From Apostichopus japonicus (Eukaryota; Echinodermata; Holothuroidea; Aspidochirotida; Stichopodidae): 64,000 bases of DNA. A model generated the notes under the pieces. The model saw only the letters and a program-made list of their open reading frames with translations. It searched no databases and was not told the origin of the DNA. This document shows, one piece after another, positions 59,701-64,000 of the stretch. The position numbers and the translations under genes were made by a program. The stretch lies in contig NC_092567.1 in assembly GCF_037975245.1 (NCBI RefSeq), positions 1 through 64,000 on the forward strand, given 5' to 3'. Each line of letters begins with the position of its first letter. The first letter of the stretch is position 1.

Positions 59701-61895
59701 TCTAGATCAGCGCCAAAGCTTGAGAAACGAAGGGTCTTCTTATAGCCACCTGTTATTCGCAAACTTTGACCCATTTACGCGGTACTCATGTAATATTTGC
59801 TGTGGAAGTAAAAGTTGGCAGGTCGCCAAAATAAATTCATTGGATACAATTAATTCCAACTGGACATTTATTAGCCTTTCTCGTAACACCAACGTTTATT
59901 TAGCAATACGAACGGGAGTTCGATTTTCGCAAATTGTTACTCTGGACCGTAATGGATTTATCATAATTTTATCTGCTGCTGGACATTTGTACCTTGCAAG
60001 GTAAATATACGAGTCTATTGCAAAGTTTAGGCAACTGGGGGGGGGGGGCGGGTAGGGGTAGGTAGAGGTTGTTGCGATGCGAGGGGGGCTGTCTAGTGAT
60101 CGTGGAATACTTTTATAAAATAAAAAAAAAATTTCAAACAAGTCGAGGGTTAAAAGCTTTATGTGCCGGTCAGACCGGCCAATGGATAGGGTGTATTTCA
60201 GCGGCGGTACGGAATGTATCAGCATGATTGATACTGGGAAGTATGATTGTATTTCTGATGTTCATATAGTGTAATGTTTTATATATCCGTTAAAATCAGC
60301 GAGGTTTTATTACAAAATCAATGATGATTTACTAAGTCATTCAAAATCGAAATGTTTTCTGTAGGCCTATATTCAGATTTGTACAGTATGTTGACATTGA
60401 TCATATACAGTACAGTAGTGTTTGGTCATGGCCTCGGTCATCTTGCAAGGAATTTTCTTGCAATTAGTTAACTGTCTGACATATTGTTAGTAGCCATTCT
60501 TCCTCGTGGCTGTTGCTCCTGGAAGCATAAACCACAACCTATTGTTCGTTTCCTGTAAGCTCTCTACCTTGCCGAAGATACTGCAGATTAACGGACAATA
60601 ACCCAACGTTATAGTTAGTGTATTTCAAGCTGACGATACTCGCGCTGCCAGACTATAATAGTGCTGCTGGAGATTCCTGACGATAAAAGTGTTGCTCGAC
60701 GATCCGACTATAAAGACGATAACCGACTGTAACCGACCAAAATGCCCATACGATATTGTCAACCTCGACGTAACACCACTGTATCTCTAAACAAATTAAT
60801 CCAATCTGTACCCTTTAGTAAAGTTTCAATTGCCTCTGTATCTGATCTAAAAAAATCAGGGCTTTTTCCTTGCTAACAGGATTTACGACTTTGCAAACAA
60901 CATCAAAAGCTTGTATATCATGATCGCTAGTTCCTAGTTTTCCTAGACCTGTCAAATCAACAACATTGCTTGGATCAGAACTCAGGACAAGATCCAGGAT
61001 GTTATCCCCCTAGTAGGAAAAGTAACATGTTGATGTAAAAAGCAATCTTGCACAACATCTAGAAAGTTACTACCGTTCCTCCTACTGGAACCAGGACTAA
61101 AAAGAATTTTTTGGTGACGAGGGCTCTATTCAGCACAAGCAGGTTTTTTACGAGGGCTGTTTTACTGATGATGGGTTTTTTTTGGTACTAATTTAGAATC
61201 CGTACCAATCAACCCTACTTCCTAAACCCTAACCCTATTCCCTACTTCCTTACCCTACTCCCTAACCCTAACCATATTCCCTACTTCATAACCCTAACCA
61301 TATTCCCTACTTCATAACCCTAATTTACTAACCCCTAACTCTACTTCTTAACCCTACTTTCTAACTCCTAACCTTATTCTGCCCATTCGAAGTAAGCTTT
61401 CCCATTCGTATGGTACGGATTCTTAAGTTAGGCCTTTTTTTTTGGTGTTGCAAGGGCCAAAATAATTCTCAATTCCCATTATCAGAGGTCAAATTTAAAG
61501 TGAAATGTAGGCTCTCCGTCATTCAATCACATATAGGAGGAGTAGGGTGGTTCCTTCTCTACCATCACAGCTGCTTAAATTTGATTCATCTATGTGTCCT
61601 CCATACACTACATACTATGCCTACGCCTCGGGCTTTTGCCTAACATACAATAATATACAGTAACCGTCAACATCCATGATAACTACATTCCCCTCTAACC
61701 TGACGTTAGGCCTAACTTATTCCCTTGTAACTTCAATGAATCCGAATCAAAGGTCTGTCTAGAAAATCGTATAGCTTTAAAATGAATAATTACATTCCTC
61801 CCGGCCGTTGTAGTCGATAGTAAACAACTCAAGCACAACAATTGAAACAGCTTTGCAACGCGGTGCACGGTTTGTGTTATCACGGAGGCGGCCAT
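20716..61895 (-). CDS. EMC10: EMC10, ER membrane protein complex subunit 10 (seven-exon gene, whole span)
   Basis: The coding sequence is join(61794-61895, 49839-49911, 45105-45220, 37634-37738, 32841-33028, 31930-32023, 20716-20793) on the minus strand: 756 nt, 251 residues plus TGA. Every intron is GT-AG and phases agree throughout (0,1,0,0,2,0). The family role is a subunit of the ER membrane protein complex, which inserts tail-anchored and multipass proteins into the ER membrane. Seen here: a hydrophobic signal peptide (about residues 1-32), a luminal domain with HSF and FTERG motifs, a cysteine pair C133 and C166, an NTT sequon at N182, then FFAKY-WMYIVPVVLFLMLSG as a single transmembrane segment and a short glycine-rich tail. 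Length is close to the ~260 residues usual for the family. The 41-kb span is extreme and due to intronic tandem arrays. Possible poly(A) signals (AATAAA, minus strand) lie at 17959-17964 and 17905-17910, which would give a ~2.8-kb 3' UTR; this is unproven. Confidence 0.9.
21110..22927. repeat. 67-bp tandem array, ~27 copies
   Basis: The unit reads AGATCAACTTGATAAAGGGG, then AGTTTTAATAGTGTTTTATT, then GACCAAACCTACACATCT and GATACAGTG. Two main variants alternate irregularly (GATAAAGGGG with TTTTATTGACC; GAAGAAGGGG with TTGTATTGAAC). It lies in EMC10 intron 6 and shows no similarity to exon 7. Confidence 0.97.
23033..23099. repeat. Left remnant of the 50-bp satellite (about 1.3 copies)
   Basis: Same unit and orientation as the large array at 26848-31562. 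It is cut off by the inverted-repeat element that starts at 23100. The last five bases, TACAT, reappear directly after the element. Confidence 0.95.
23100..26842. mobile_element. Long-terminal-inverted-repeat (foldback-like) element, 3743 bp
   Basis: The first ~1.0 kb (23100-24102) and last ~1.07 kb (25776-26842) are inverted copies of one another; termini read GTCAGGTGGCTTAGCAAC and, inverted, GTGAGGTGGCTTAGCAAC. It is flanked by a 5-bp direct repeat TACAT (23095-23099 and 26843-26847) inside satellite units that rejoin perfectly if one TACAT is removed, so it is an insertion. Each arm carries about 2.3 copies of a ~162-bp subrepeat with AAGATGGCGGCC-type motifs. The right arm also has an AT microsatellite (26270-26340) and a duplicated 60-bp piece (25715-25776 and 25876-25938). 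The superfamily is not assigned. The loop holds a broken LINE. Confidence 0.85.
24120..25660 (+). pseudogene. Broken L1/Tx1-type LINE fragment (reverse transcriptase and C-terminal region)
   Basis: Degenerate ORF2-like pieces in one orientation. ELWTAVAAMKKG, then after a one-base frameshift near 24177 GKAPGPDGLPAEFYRTFW, then NIVLLPKSGDPLDP, ITLLNRNYKILAKALGNRL and VMPDIVG, ending in TAG at 24456-24458. A deletion removes the middle of the RT. From about 24548 GVRQVCPLSPLLYVL leads to QYADD (the RT catalytic box), then KADQVEARLNTFNRR and TGA. Later pieces include a cysteine cluster, YGICPCKGCKAIRTMQYLLL followed by ECPF, typical of the LINE C-terminus. Stops and frameshifts show it is dead. 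It sits in the loop of the inverted-repeat element. Confidence 0.88.
26848..31562. repeat. 50-bp hairpin satellite, ~94 copies
   Basis: Unit: ACCATACATGGCATATTAAT, then ACAGAGTGGAGGAGAATCCA, then CTCTGCTGTA. Each unit carries a perfect 9-bp inverted repeat, CAGAGTGGA/TCCACTCTG, around the loop GGAGAA. Common variants are GTGCAGG, AATCTACTC, ACCACACATG and ATGTCATATT. It lies in EMC10 intron 6; exon 6 begins about 370 bp beyond it. Confidence 0.98.
31563..31929. other. Intron 6 proximal stretch
   Basis: Unique DNA between the 50-bp array and exon 6. It contains three copies of a short AACTATGGCATAGT repeat (31716-31765), itself a partial palindrome. Nothing else recognised. Confidence 0.5.
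31930..32023 (-). CDS. EMC10: EMC10 exon 6
   Basis: 94 nt between acceptor CTTCCTACTGCAG|ACC and donor AAATAT|GTAAGA. It completes the split valine of exon 5 and encodes PDTQAYLDKIEEEKMQKKAN...RSFFAKY. The charged helix followed by SFFAKY immediately before a Trp-Met-Tyr-Ile membrane segment is the most recognisable EMC10 signature. It ends in phase 0. Confidence 0.93.
32113..32525. repeat. Polypurine (GGAGG/GAGAGG) tract
   Basis: Almost pure A/G on the plus strand apart from a ~60-bp AT-rich gap (32232-32290). On the EMC10 sense strand it is a long CT-rich tract in intron 5. It is made of irregular GGAGAGGGGAGGAAA-type repeats. Such tracts can form triplexes. Open frames across it are compositional only. 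Confidence 0.9.
32526..32845. repeat. Tandem copies of the EMC10 exon 5 end plus splice donor
   Basis: Units begin at 32526, 32639 and 32752 (113, 113 and 94 bp) and continue into exon 5 itself. On minus, each repeats the last ~50 bases of exon 5 (from ACATTTAATACAACAGTC to the proline-glycine codons). Two further copies also carry an intact GTAAGTATC donor, at 32746 and 32633, besides the real one at 32840. The most distal copy loses its donor at the polypurine tract. Confidence 0.93.
32841..33028 (-). CDS. EMC10: EMC10 exon 5
   Basis: 188 nt between acceptor GATTTCTTGCAG|TGT and donor CCTGT|GTAAGTATC; 62 codons plus two bases. It encodes CSLLESNMSDDITIHADQ, a conserved glycine turn (SGHVLGISI), the second cysteine (GTCTKS) and FNTTVTL with an N-glycosylation sequon. 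C133 and C166 are probably a luminal disulfide. Its 3' end and donor are repeated downstream in intron 5. Confidence 0.93.
33029..33655. other. Intron 4 stretch upstream of exon 5
   Basis: AT-rich unique intron sequence. No exon, RNA gene or repeat recognised beyond scattered ATAT runs. Confidence 0.4.
33656..35095. repeat. 85-bp tandem array, ~16 copies
   Basis: Unit: ACTGCTACATTATTAAACCA, then TTTTCCCTCAGTGAGAGAAA, then TAACTGTCTATTTATAGACT, ending ACTAATTATTCAATTCCTTG. The GAGAGAAATAACTG and GAGCCAAATAATTG forms mark two subfamilies. A short TATAGACAA microsatellite expansion interrupts it at 33890-33985. It lies in EMC10 intron 4. Confidence 0.95.
35376..37666. repeat. 51-bp array made of the EMC10 exon 4 end plus splice donor, ~45 copies
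   Basis: Read on minus, each unit is ATATAGACTATGTATCAAGC, TATATGAAAGCA|GTAAGT and TACTAGCTCACAG. The first ~33 bases are identical to the end of exon 4 (DYVSSYMKA codons), the rest to the start of intron 4. The array runs directly into exon 4 itself at 37634. Some units lack two bases (TTCATAGC instead of TTCATATAGC). Because 51 is divisible by three, one out-of-register frame stays open over long stretches; that frame is not a gene. Confidence 0.96.
37634..37738 (-). CDS. EMC10: EMC10 exon 4
   Basis: 105 nt, exactly 35 codons, between acceptor ATTTGACAG|GAG and donor GCA|GTAAGTTAC. It encodes ELATSGGYYRTRVP...DIDYVSSYMKA. The GGYYRTRVP and YVSSY motifs, the latter placed just before a CSL(L)ES motif in the next exon, are characteristic of EMC10. 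The last ~33 exon bases plus the donor form the unit of the 51-bp array that fills the 3' neighbouring part of intron 4. Confidence 0.92.
37859..38545. repeat. 17-bp minisatellite, ~40 copies
   Basis: Unit TATGCCTTCGCCTCACA with C/T variants. All three forward frames stay open for more than 200 codons only because the unit has no stop and 17 is not a multiple of three. A short remnant of the same repeat in the same orientation lies at 43298-43395, beyond the transposon-like element that begins at 38548. Confidence 0.96.
38548..43288. mobile_element. Putative DNA transposon, 4741 bp, with 30-bp TIRs and subterminal motif clusters
   Basis: Left end GGTCATTTTCACAATCAGTG (38548) is matched inverted at 43259-43288; the 30-bp ends differ at one or two positions. 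It splits the 17-bp minisatellite, whose copies resume at 43298. A 14-bp motif, GTCACCTCCGAAAC, occurs nine times: 38918, 39130, 39303, 39322, 39491, 39911 near the left end and 42354, 42717, 42748 near the right end, in both orientations, usually 2 to 12 bases from GTTAAC or GTAAAC. None occur in the middle 2.4 kb. A 64-codon frame at 38739-38933 (minus) begins MSPPKRQNLATDP and is rich in Lys/Arg; I do not recognise it or any transposase. Superfamily unassigned. Confidence 0.7.
40779..41821. mobile_element. Nested MITE-like element, 1043 bp
   Basis: Bounded by a 27-28-bp inverted repeat: GGCCTTGTTCACATTTAAGA at 40779 and its complement ending at 41821, with one indel. It lies in the middle of the larger TIR element, clear of its subterminal motif clusters. 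No coding potential is seen. No convincing target duplication is visible; the adjacent bases are GTTA and AAGT. Confidence 0.65.
43298..43407. repeat. Right-hand remnant of the 17-bp minisatellite, ending in a hairpin
   Basis: Five or six diverged copies of TATGCCTTCGCCTCA. It ends in a perfect 11-bp inverted repeat, GCCTCAGATAA-AA-TTATCTGAGGC (43384-43407). Confidence 0.85.
43408..44054. other. Intron 3 unique stretch
   Basis: No exon or RNA gene recognised. A 75-codon minus-strand open frame at 43550-43777 has no features of a real exon. Confidence 0.4.
44055..44836. repeat. 41-bp tandem array, ~19 copies
   Basis: Unit: CTCAATGACAATGGCAAAGC, then ATACCATACAATTTATTCACT. ATGGCAAAG and ATGCCAAAG variants, plus a 42-bp ATTGCCAAAG form, are interspersed. 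EMC10 exon 3 begins about 270 bp further on, but the unit does not contain exon sequence. Confidence 0.97.
45105..45220 (-). CDS. EMC10: EMC10 exon 3
   Basis: 116 nt between acceptor TTATTTGCAG|GA and donor AAAG|GTATGTAG. It encodes NNAVFTERGFLNFKSLNQ... and ends ...LSLEEINQLK in phase 0. The F-x-x-RG motif and the LS-x-EE-x-x-x-L helix match the EMC10 luminal domain. This is the one middle exon whose boundary sequences are not found in a neighbouring tandem array. Confidence 0.9.
45400..49200. repeat. 76-bp tandem array, ~50 copies
   Basis: Unit: GAAAGAGAACACAAAGAGTG, then ACTCTTACTGTACATTCACC, then CACCTGGCTGGAGACCAGAC, then AACATATAACACACTA. Subfamilies include 73-bp units lacking AGA, ATATATACAG insertions, and CTGGTTGG, CTGTAGAC and GAGGACAC variants clustered toward the right end. 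On the EMC10 sense strand each unit carries TTCTCTTTCYAG followed 30 bases later by CCAG|GTGGGT. It fills most of intron 2. Confidence 0.97.
49201..49838. other. Intron 2 stretch between the 76-bp array and exon 2
   Basis: Unique sequence with a short GGGGAGGGAGGAGGAGG purine run near 49575. No gene recognised. Confidence 0.4.
49839..49911 (-). CDS. EMC10: EMC10 exon 2
   Basis: 73 nt between acceptor ATCTTCTAG|GG and donor CAG|GTAAGAC. It encodes GAVQYPDDV...SLPIQHSFQP and ends one base into a codon completed by exon 3 (giving glycine). The HSF motif followed closely by FTERG in exon 3 corresponds to the start of the EMC10 luminal domain. The acceptor and first 17 exon bases are repeated many times upstream, in intron 1. 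Confidence 0.85.
49893..51684. repeat. 120-bp array made of the EMC10 exon 2 acceptor region, ~15 copies
   Basis: On minus, each unit ends ATTAAATATCTTCTAG|GG and continues into the first 17 exon bases (GGTGCTGTTCAATATCC) before the next unit starts. The first, real copy is at exon 2 (49911). The others lie upstream of it in intron 1 and keep the TAG|GG acceptor nearly unchanged. Units are 119-121 bp; one has ATATGCATA duplicated and the last loses ~20 bp. Confidence 0.95.
51685..53878. other. Intron 1 unique stretch
   Basis: AT-rich DNA without recognisable exons. Short open frames (for example 52171-52374 and 52984-53295) lack any family resemblance or splice support. Confidence 0.4.
53879..54064. 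mobile_element. Palindromic MITE-like element, 186 bp
   Basis: Two ~57-bp arms are near-perfect inverted copies (GGGGTTAATCAACGGTCTAG on the left; the right arm inverted has TGG in place of CGG). The centre contains GCACAAGGGCGGAGCCCGAG. A solitary partial copy of the arm (CGTGCGTTACTCACAGGATT) lies at 54159-54180. Confidence 0.75.
54065..56837. other. Intron 1 stretch with a solo transposon end and a short tandem repeat
   Basis: Contains a 122-codon plus-strand open frame (54366-54734) that I do not recognise. It also contains a lone terminal sequence CAGTGGTGTTCCGTCGAGGT (54644), nearly identical to the element end at 56838, and about 2.3 diverged copies of a ~100-145-bp repeat marked by TATGGTTAGGC and CCCATTGACTTAGTG (55224-55515). 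No exon is supported. Confidence 0.5.
58188..58690. repeat. Degenerate GGACCCAATTTTTTTGGG-type low-complexity repeat
   Basis: Begins with three TATGTTCCGACG copies, then irregular ~20-25-bp units pairing GGACC/GGGGAC with runs of T. Overlapping open frames in several registers reflect the composition only. Confidence 0.8.
58691..60756. other. Low-complexity intron stretch with homopolymer runs
   Basis: Contains G runs (58755, 59005, 60039), a pyrimidine-rich tract with C9-C10 (59105-59200) and a small A/T-rich inverted motif (AAATATCGCGATAA, 59618-59631). No gene recognised. Confidence 0.45.
60785..61098 (-). pseudogene. Decayed CR1/L2-like LINE fragment (endonuclease end)
   Basis: On minus it reads NFLDVVQDCFLHQHVTFPTR, a one-base frameshift in a G run near 61008, then DNILDLVLSSDPSNVVDL, LGTSDHDIQAFDV, and TEAIETLLKGTDWINLFRD up to the terminus at 60781. 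The PTR-G-DNILDLVL and SDH motifs are typical of the C-terminal part of CR1/L2/Jockey-type endonucleases. The LINE is cut by the TIR at 60781, which suggests the TA-flanked element jumped into it. The other half is not recognisable on the far side. Confidence 0.8.
61195..61385. repeat. Degenerate CCCTAACCCTA/CCCTACTTC repeat
   Basis: Imperfect runs of CCCTAACCCTATTCCCTAC and related 7-20-bp blocks. It resembles interstitial telomere-like sequence (TTAGGG complement) but is too irregular to call one. Confidence 0.6.
61794..61895 (-). CDS. EMC10: EMC10 exon 1 (signal peptide), putative
   Basis: ATG at 61895 has an in-frame TAA two codons upstream and an A-rich context, so it is a credible start. 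It encodes 34 residues beginning MAASVITQ, with a leucine/cysteine-rich core (LFQLLCLSCLL) and a small-residue end (STTTAGR), as expected for an ER signal peptide. The proposed donor is AAT|GTAATT, weaker than the other donors in the gene. It ends in phase 0, which matches exon 2. Signal-peptide exons have little sequence conservation, so this assignment rests on position, phase, orientation and hydrophobicity only. Confidence 0.6.
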
Positions 61896-63486
61896 TTTTT
61901 AAAGTAAGATGCAAATAATAACAAAGTCTAGCGGTGGAATCGAGAATGTCGCCATCTATTTGTCGTGATACAGCTGTGGTCCCTGAAGTATGAATATGAC
62001 GTCATGCAACATATACTGAAGTCACTCATCAATTGGTGGCGCTTTGCTTCTACGGCTAGTACTAGTAGAGTTCTTTTTGCGATTGATATGGATTTTCAAA
62101 GTTGTAGGCAATACTAGCTAAGCGGAGCGCAACCATCAGTTGGCGCGGAGCGTACAAGAGAATGTTTGGTCTGTTTATAGCTCCATGGTTTTACAAACCC
62201 CTCAGATGGCCGGAAACGGGCCTTCCCGAGTGTTCATTCTGGTTCCCTGGCCTCTTGCTAACTTGAGACACCTCATTCAATATCACTTTCAAACCCAAAA
62301 AACAAACGAGTCAAATTAGTACGTAATTCAATACAACATATCGTATTTAAAAATAGCAAGGCACGAGAAGGCGAGAGCTATCTGACGACTGCCATCTGAT
62401 GCAAATTTCTCAACTGTTTTCTCCGCTGAAATATTATTTGCGTAAACGGGTTCTTAACTAGATGTTAAAAACTGACAAGATTGGAATCTAGTATTTTCGG
62501 CGGGTAGAGTGTTAAATGAAGCGGCACGCGATAGAAATGACAGCCTAGATGACAGAAGAATAGGACACCTAATTTAGCCATATTCTTGCTACGTTCATTT
62601 CATAGTTTTTCCTGTCTAGACTCTGAAACTCGTCCAGCAAGGCTATGGATTTGAATTATGGGTGTTTAAAAAAAAACGGTACCTTGGTCAAAAAAAGTGT
62701 AGGCCCGGGCCTACAGTGCTACATACTGGCTACGCCCCTGACCATATGATATCATATTATCAGCAGAGTTTGTTTCCTGTTTGATTTATTTTACATGTTC
62801 TTTACGTAATATATCAGAAAGAAAAACGATAGTGCTCTTTTACAATTTTAACAGTAGGATGATTCTTGTTTATTGTCCAATGTCTGGACTTTAATACATT
62901 TGACGAACTTAACAGCTGATGGACAATATAAACTTTCATATTTTGTAATATAGCCAGATATGCAGTGGCCTAAAAAACAAATAGCCTATCGTTATCGCAA
63001 TGTATTAGCAGTGTAATAATTATTAATAGGAACTGCGTATCACGTACGATTGCTAGCTTAGCTTCATAACATGCTGTTCGTGCAACAACTTAGGACGAAT
63101 CATATAAAGGATGAGAACGAACGTTGTCGACGTCGTTGTGCATACGGTTCGTGACATTCCATCGAGTGTGGTTAGGCAGGCAATATGCATTTTATTACGC
63201 AGTGGCCAGCTGTAGGATTGTAACAGGCTATAGGCTAAATTTAGCTAAGTGTATCTGCTAAACTAAGTAAGTAGTTGAATCAGTAGGCGGGAATGTTACT
63301 ACGATTACAATCTAGTTAACGGAGCTGAAGAGTATTAAAGATCAAAAGAGCACTGACAAAATACCATGCTAAGAAAACGACAGTTTTTAAACATTTTTTT
63401 CGACACTGAAAGGGGGGGGGGGGCAGTGGCTCTCCCTGCTCCCCCTGGCTACGTCCCTGGTACAGGGTGCTGAGGTACACAACTAC
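61896..63486. other. EMC10 5' flank and intergenic DNA
   Basis: Apart from the promoter motifs near 61950-62036, it holds a perfect 16-bp palindrome GTAGGCCCGGGCCTAC (62699-62714) and a C/G-run region near 63414. No other gene recognised. Confidence 0.45.
61948..62036 (-). promoter_or_regulatory. Probable EMC10 proximal promoter motifs (CRE, CCAAT, YY1-like)
   Basis: Upstream of the proposed ATG are a perfect palindromic TGACGTCA (CRE/ATF site, 61997-62004), an inverted CCAAT (ATTGG on plus, 62032-62036) and ATGGCGAC on minus (61948-61955), which resembles a YY1 core. The spacing (about 50 to 140 bp from the ATG) suits a TATA-less promoter. No transcription start can be seen directly. Confidence 0.4.
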
Positions 63487-63846
63487 ATAGGCGTAGGAGG
63501 CTGGGGGTGGGGCTGCAGCCCCCCAACCAAACATTTTTGTGAAAATTCGGGCAATATGCTAAGAAGTTTTCGGGCACCTACTGAAAGAAAAATAATTTGC
63601 AATGTGTTTTTCAATGGTTAAACTGATAGTATTATTATCACTATTATTGTTACGACTTTCCCAATAATTCTAACCAATATAGAAGGGTAATAACACGGCA
63701 AATGATTGTATGTTATTGGCATGCGATGTAATAACCGATTAACATATTGAACGCGCGACAAAAATTGGTTATATTTTTCGGGCAAGTCGTTACAGCCCCT
63801 CCCTCCCCCCCCCCTTCCCCAAATCAAATTGGGCTCCTACGCCTAT
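63487..63846. mobile_element. MITE-like element with ATAGGCGTAGGAG ends
   Basis: Left end ATAGGCGTAGGAG (63487) and right end CTCCTACGCCTAT (63846) are inverted copies. Next inward are GC-rich arms, GGGGGCTGCAGCCCC-like on the left and a C10 run on the right. TTTTTCGGGCAA and TTTTCGGGCA also occur in the interior. About 360 bp, non-coding, probably a non-autonomous DNA transposon. Confidence 0.65.
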
Positions 63847-64000
63847 ATGCACAACAGTGTAATGAAGCATACAGCGCGCAACCAGTGCACTTAGTTTGGA
63901 CATGTTAATGTAAATACTTATACCATGAATTTCTATAAGAAATGCATTCCTGAAATCAAAATTTTTAGAACATATTAACAACATTACCATCGTCACATGC

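Larger units (their letters stand above)
56838..60781. mobile_element. Putative TA-flanked transposon, 3944 bp, ~25-bp TIRs
   Basis: Starts CAGTGGTGTTACGTCGAGGT and ends with its inverted copy (CACCACTG at 60781), flanked on both sides by TA. A CAGT start with a TA target duplication is typical of Tc1/mariner, pogo/Tigger-like elements. Inside are a 158-bp sequence present twice (56982-57140, 57141-57303), a decayed low-complexity block (58188-58690) and several G or C runs. No transposase is seen, so it is non-autonomous or two unrelated ends of nested copies. Confidence 0.55.

Noticed and set aside
61195-61385. Interstitial telomere (CCCTAA)n
   Set aside because: Only a few consecutive CCCTAA units occur; most of the tract is CCCTACTTC-type and irregular.

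Overview
This is a eukaryotic, intron-rich, very repeat-rich genomic window, not bacterial. The one convincing host gene is on the minus strand: a seven-exon orthologue of EMC10 (ER membrane protein complex subunit 10). Its coding parts run from 61895 down to 20716, so about 41 kb carries a 756-nt coding sequence (251 residues). All six junctions keep frame, and the predicted protein ends in the family's diagnostic FFAKY-WMYIVPVVLFLM segment. Gene structure, repeat density and LINE types suggest a metazoan, probably a marine invertebrate. An echinoderm would be my guess, but the window does not prove it.

Layout. 1-16287: about 109 copies of a 149-bp satellite whose unit contains a tRNA-sized cloverleaf with A-box-like and B-box-like sequences. 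16288-20715: mostly unique DNA downstream of EMC10, with a 13-bp palindromic minisatellite (18170-18643) and a degenerate ~36-bp repeat (20062-20510). 20716-61895: EMC10. Intron 6 holds a 67-bp array, a 3.7-kb long-inverted-repeat element with a broken LINE in its loop, and a 4.7-kb array of a 50-bp hairpin unit that the element has split. Intron 5 holds a polypurine tract and a repeat built from the end of exon 5. Intron 4 holds an 85-bp array and a 51-bp array built from the end of exon 4. Intron 3 holds a 17-bp minisatellite interrupted by a 4.74-kb putative DNA transposon, and a 41-bp array. Intron 2 holds a 76-bp array. Intron 1 holds a 120-bp array built from the start of exon 2, a palindrome, a TA-flanked inverted-repeat element next to a decayed CR1/L2-like LINE piece, and low-complexity DNA. 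61896-64000: the probable EMC10 promoter (CRE and CCAAT motifs), unique DNA and one MITE-like element.

The most striking observation is that three separate tandem arrays in one gene have units that straddle a splice junction (exon 2 acceptor, exon 4 donor, exon 5 donor). The gene therefore carries dozens of duplicate splice sites. In all three cases, use of a duplicate site brings an in-frame stop. Also notable are the tRNA-like satellite with a dimeric higher-order pattern, a 31-unit (1550-bp) duplication inside the 50-bp array, and a putative transposon with nine subterminal copies of a bipartite motif (GTTAAC plus GTCACCTCCGAAAC). Coordinates and reading frames were worked out by eye. Homology statements rest on recognition of conserved family motifs, not on a search.
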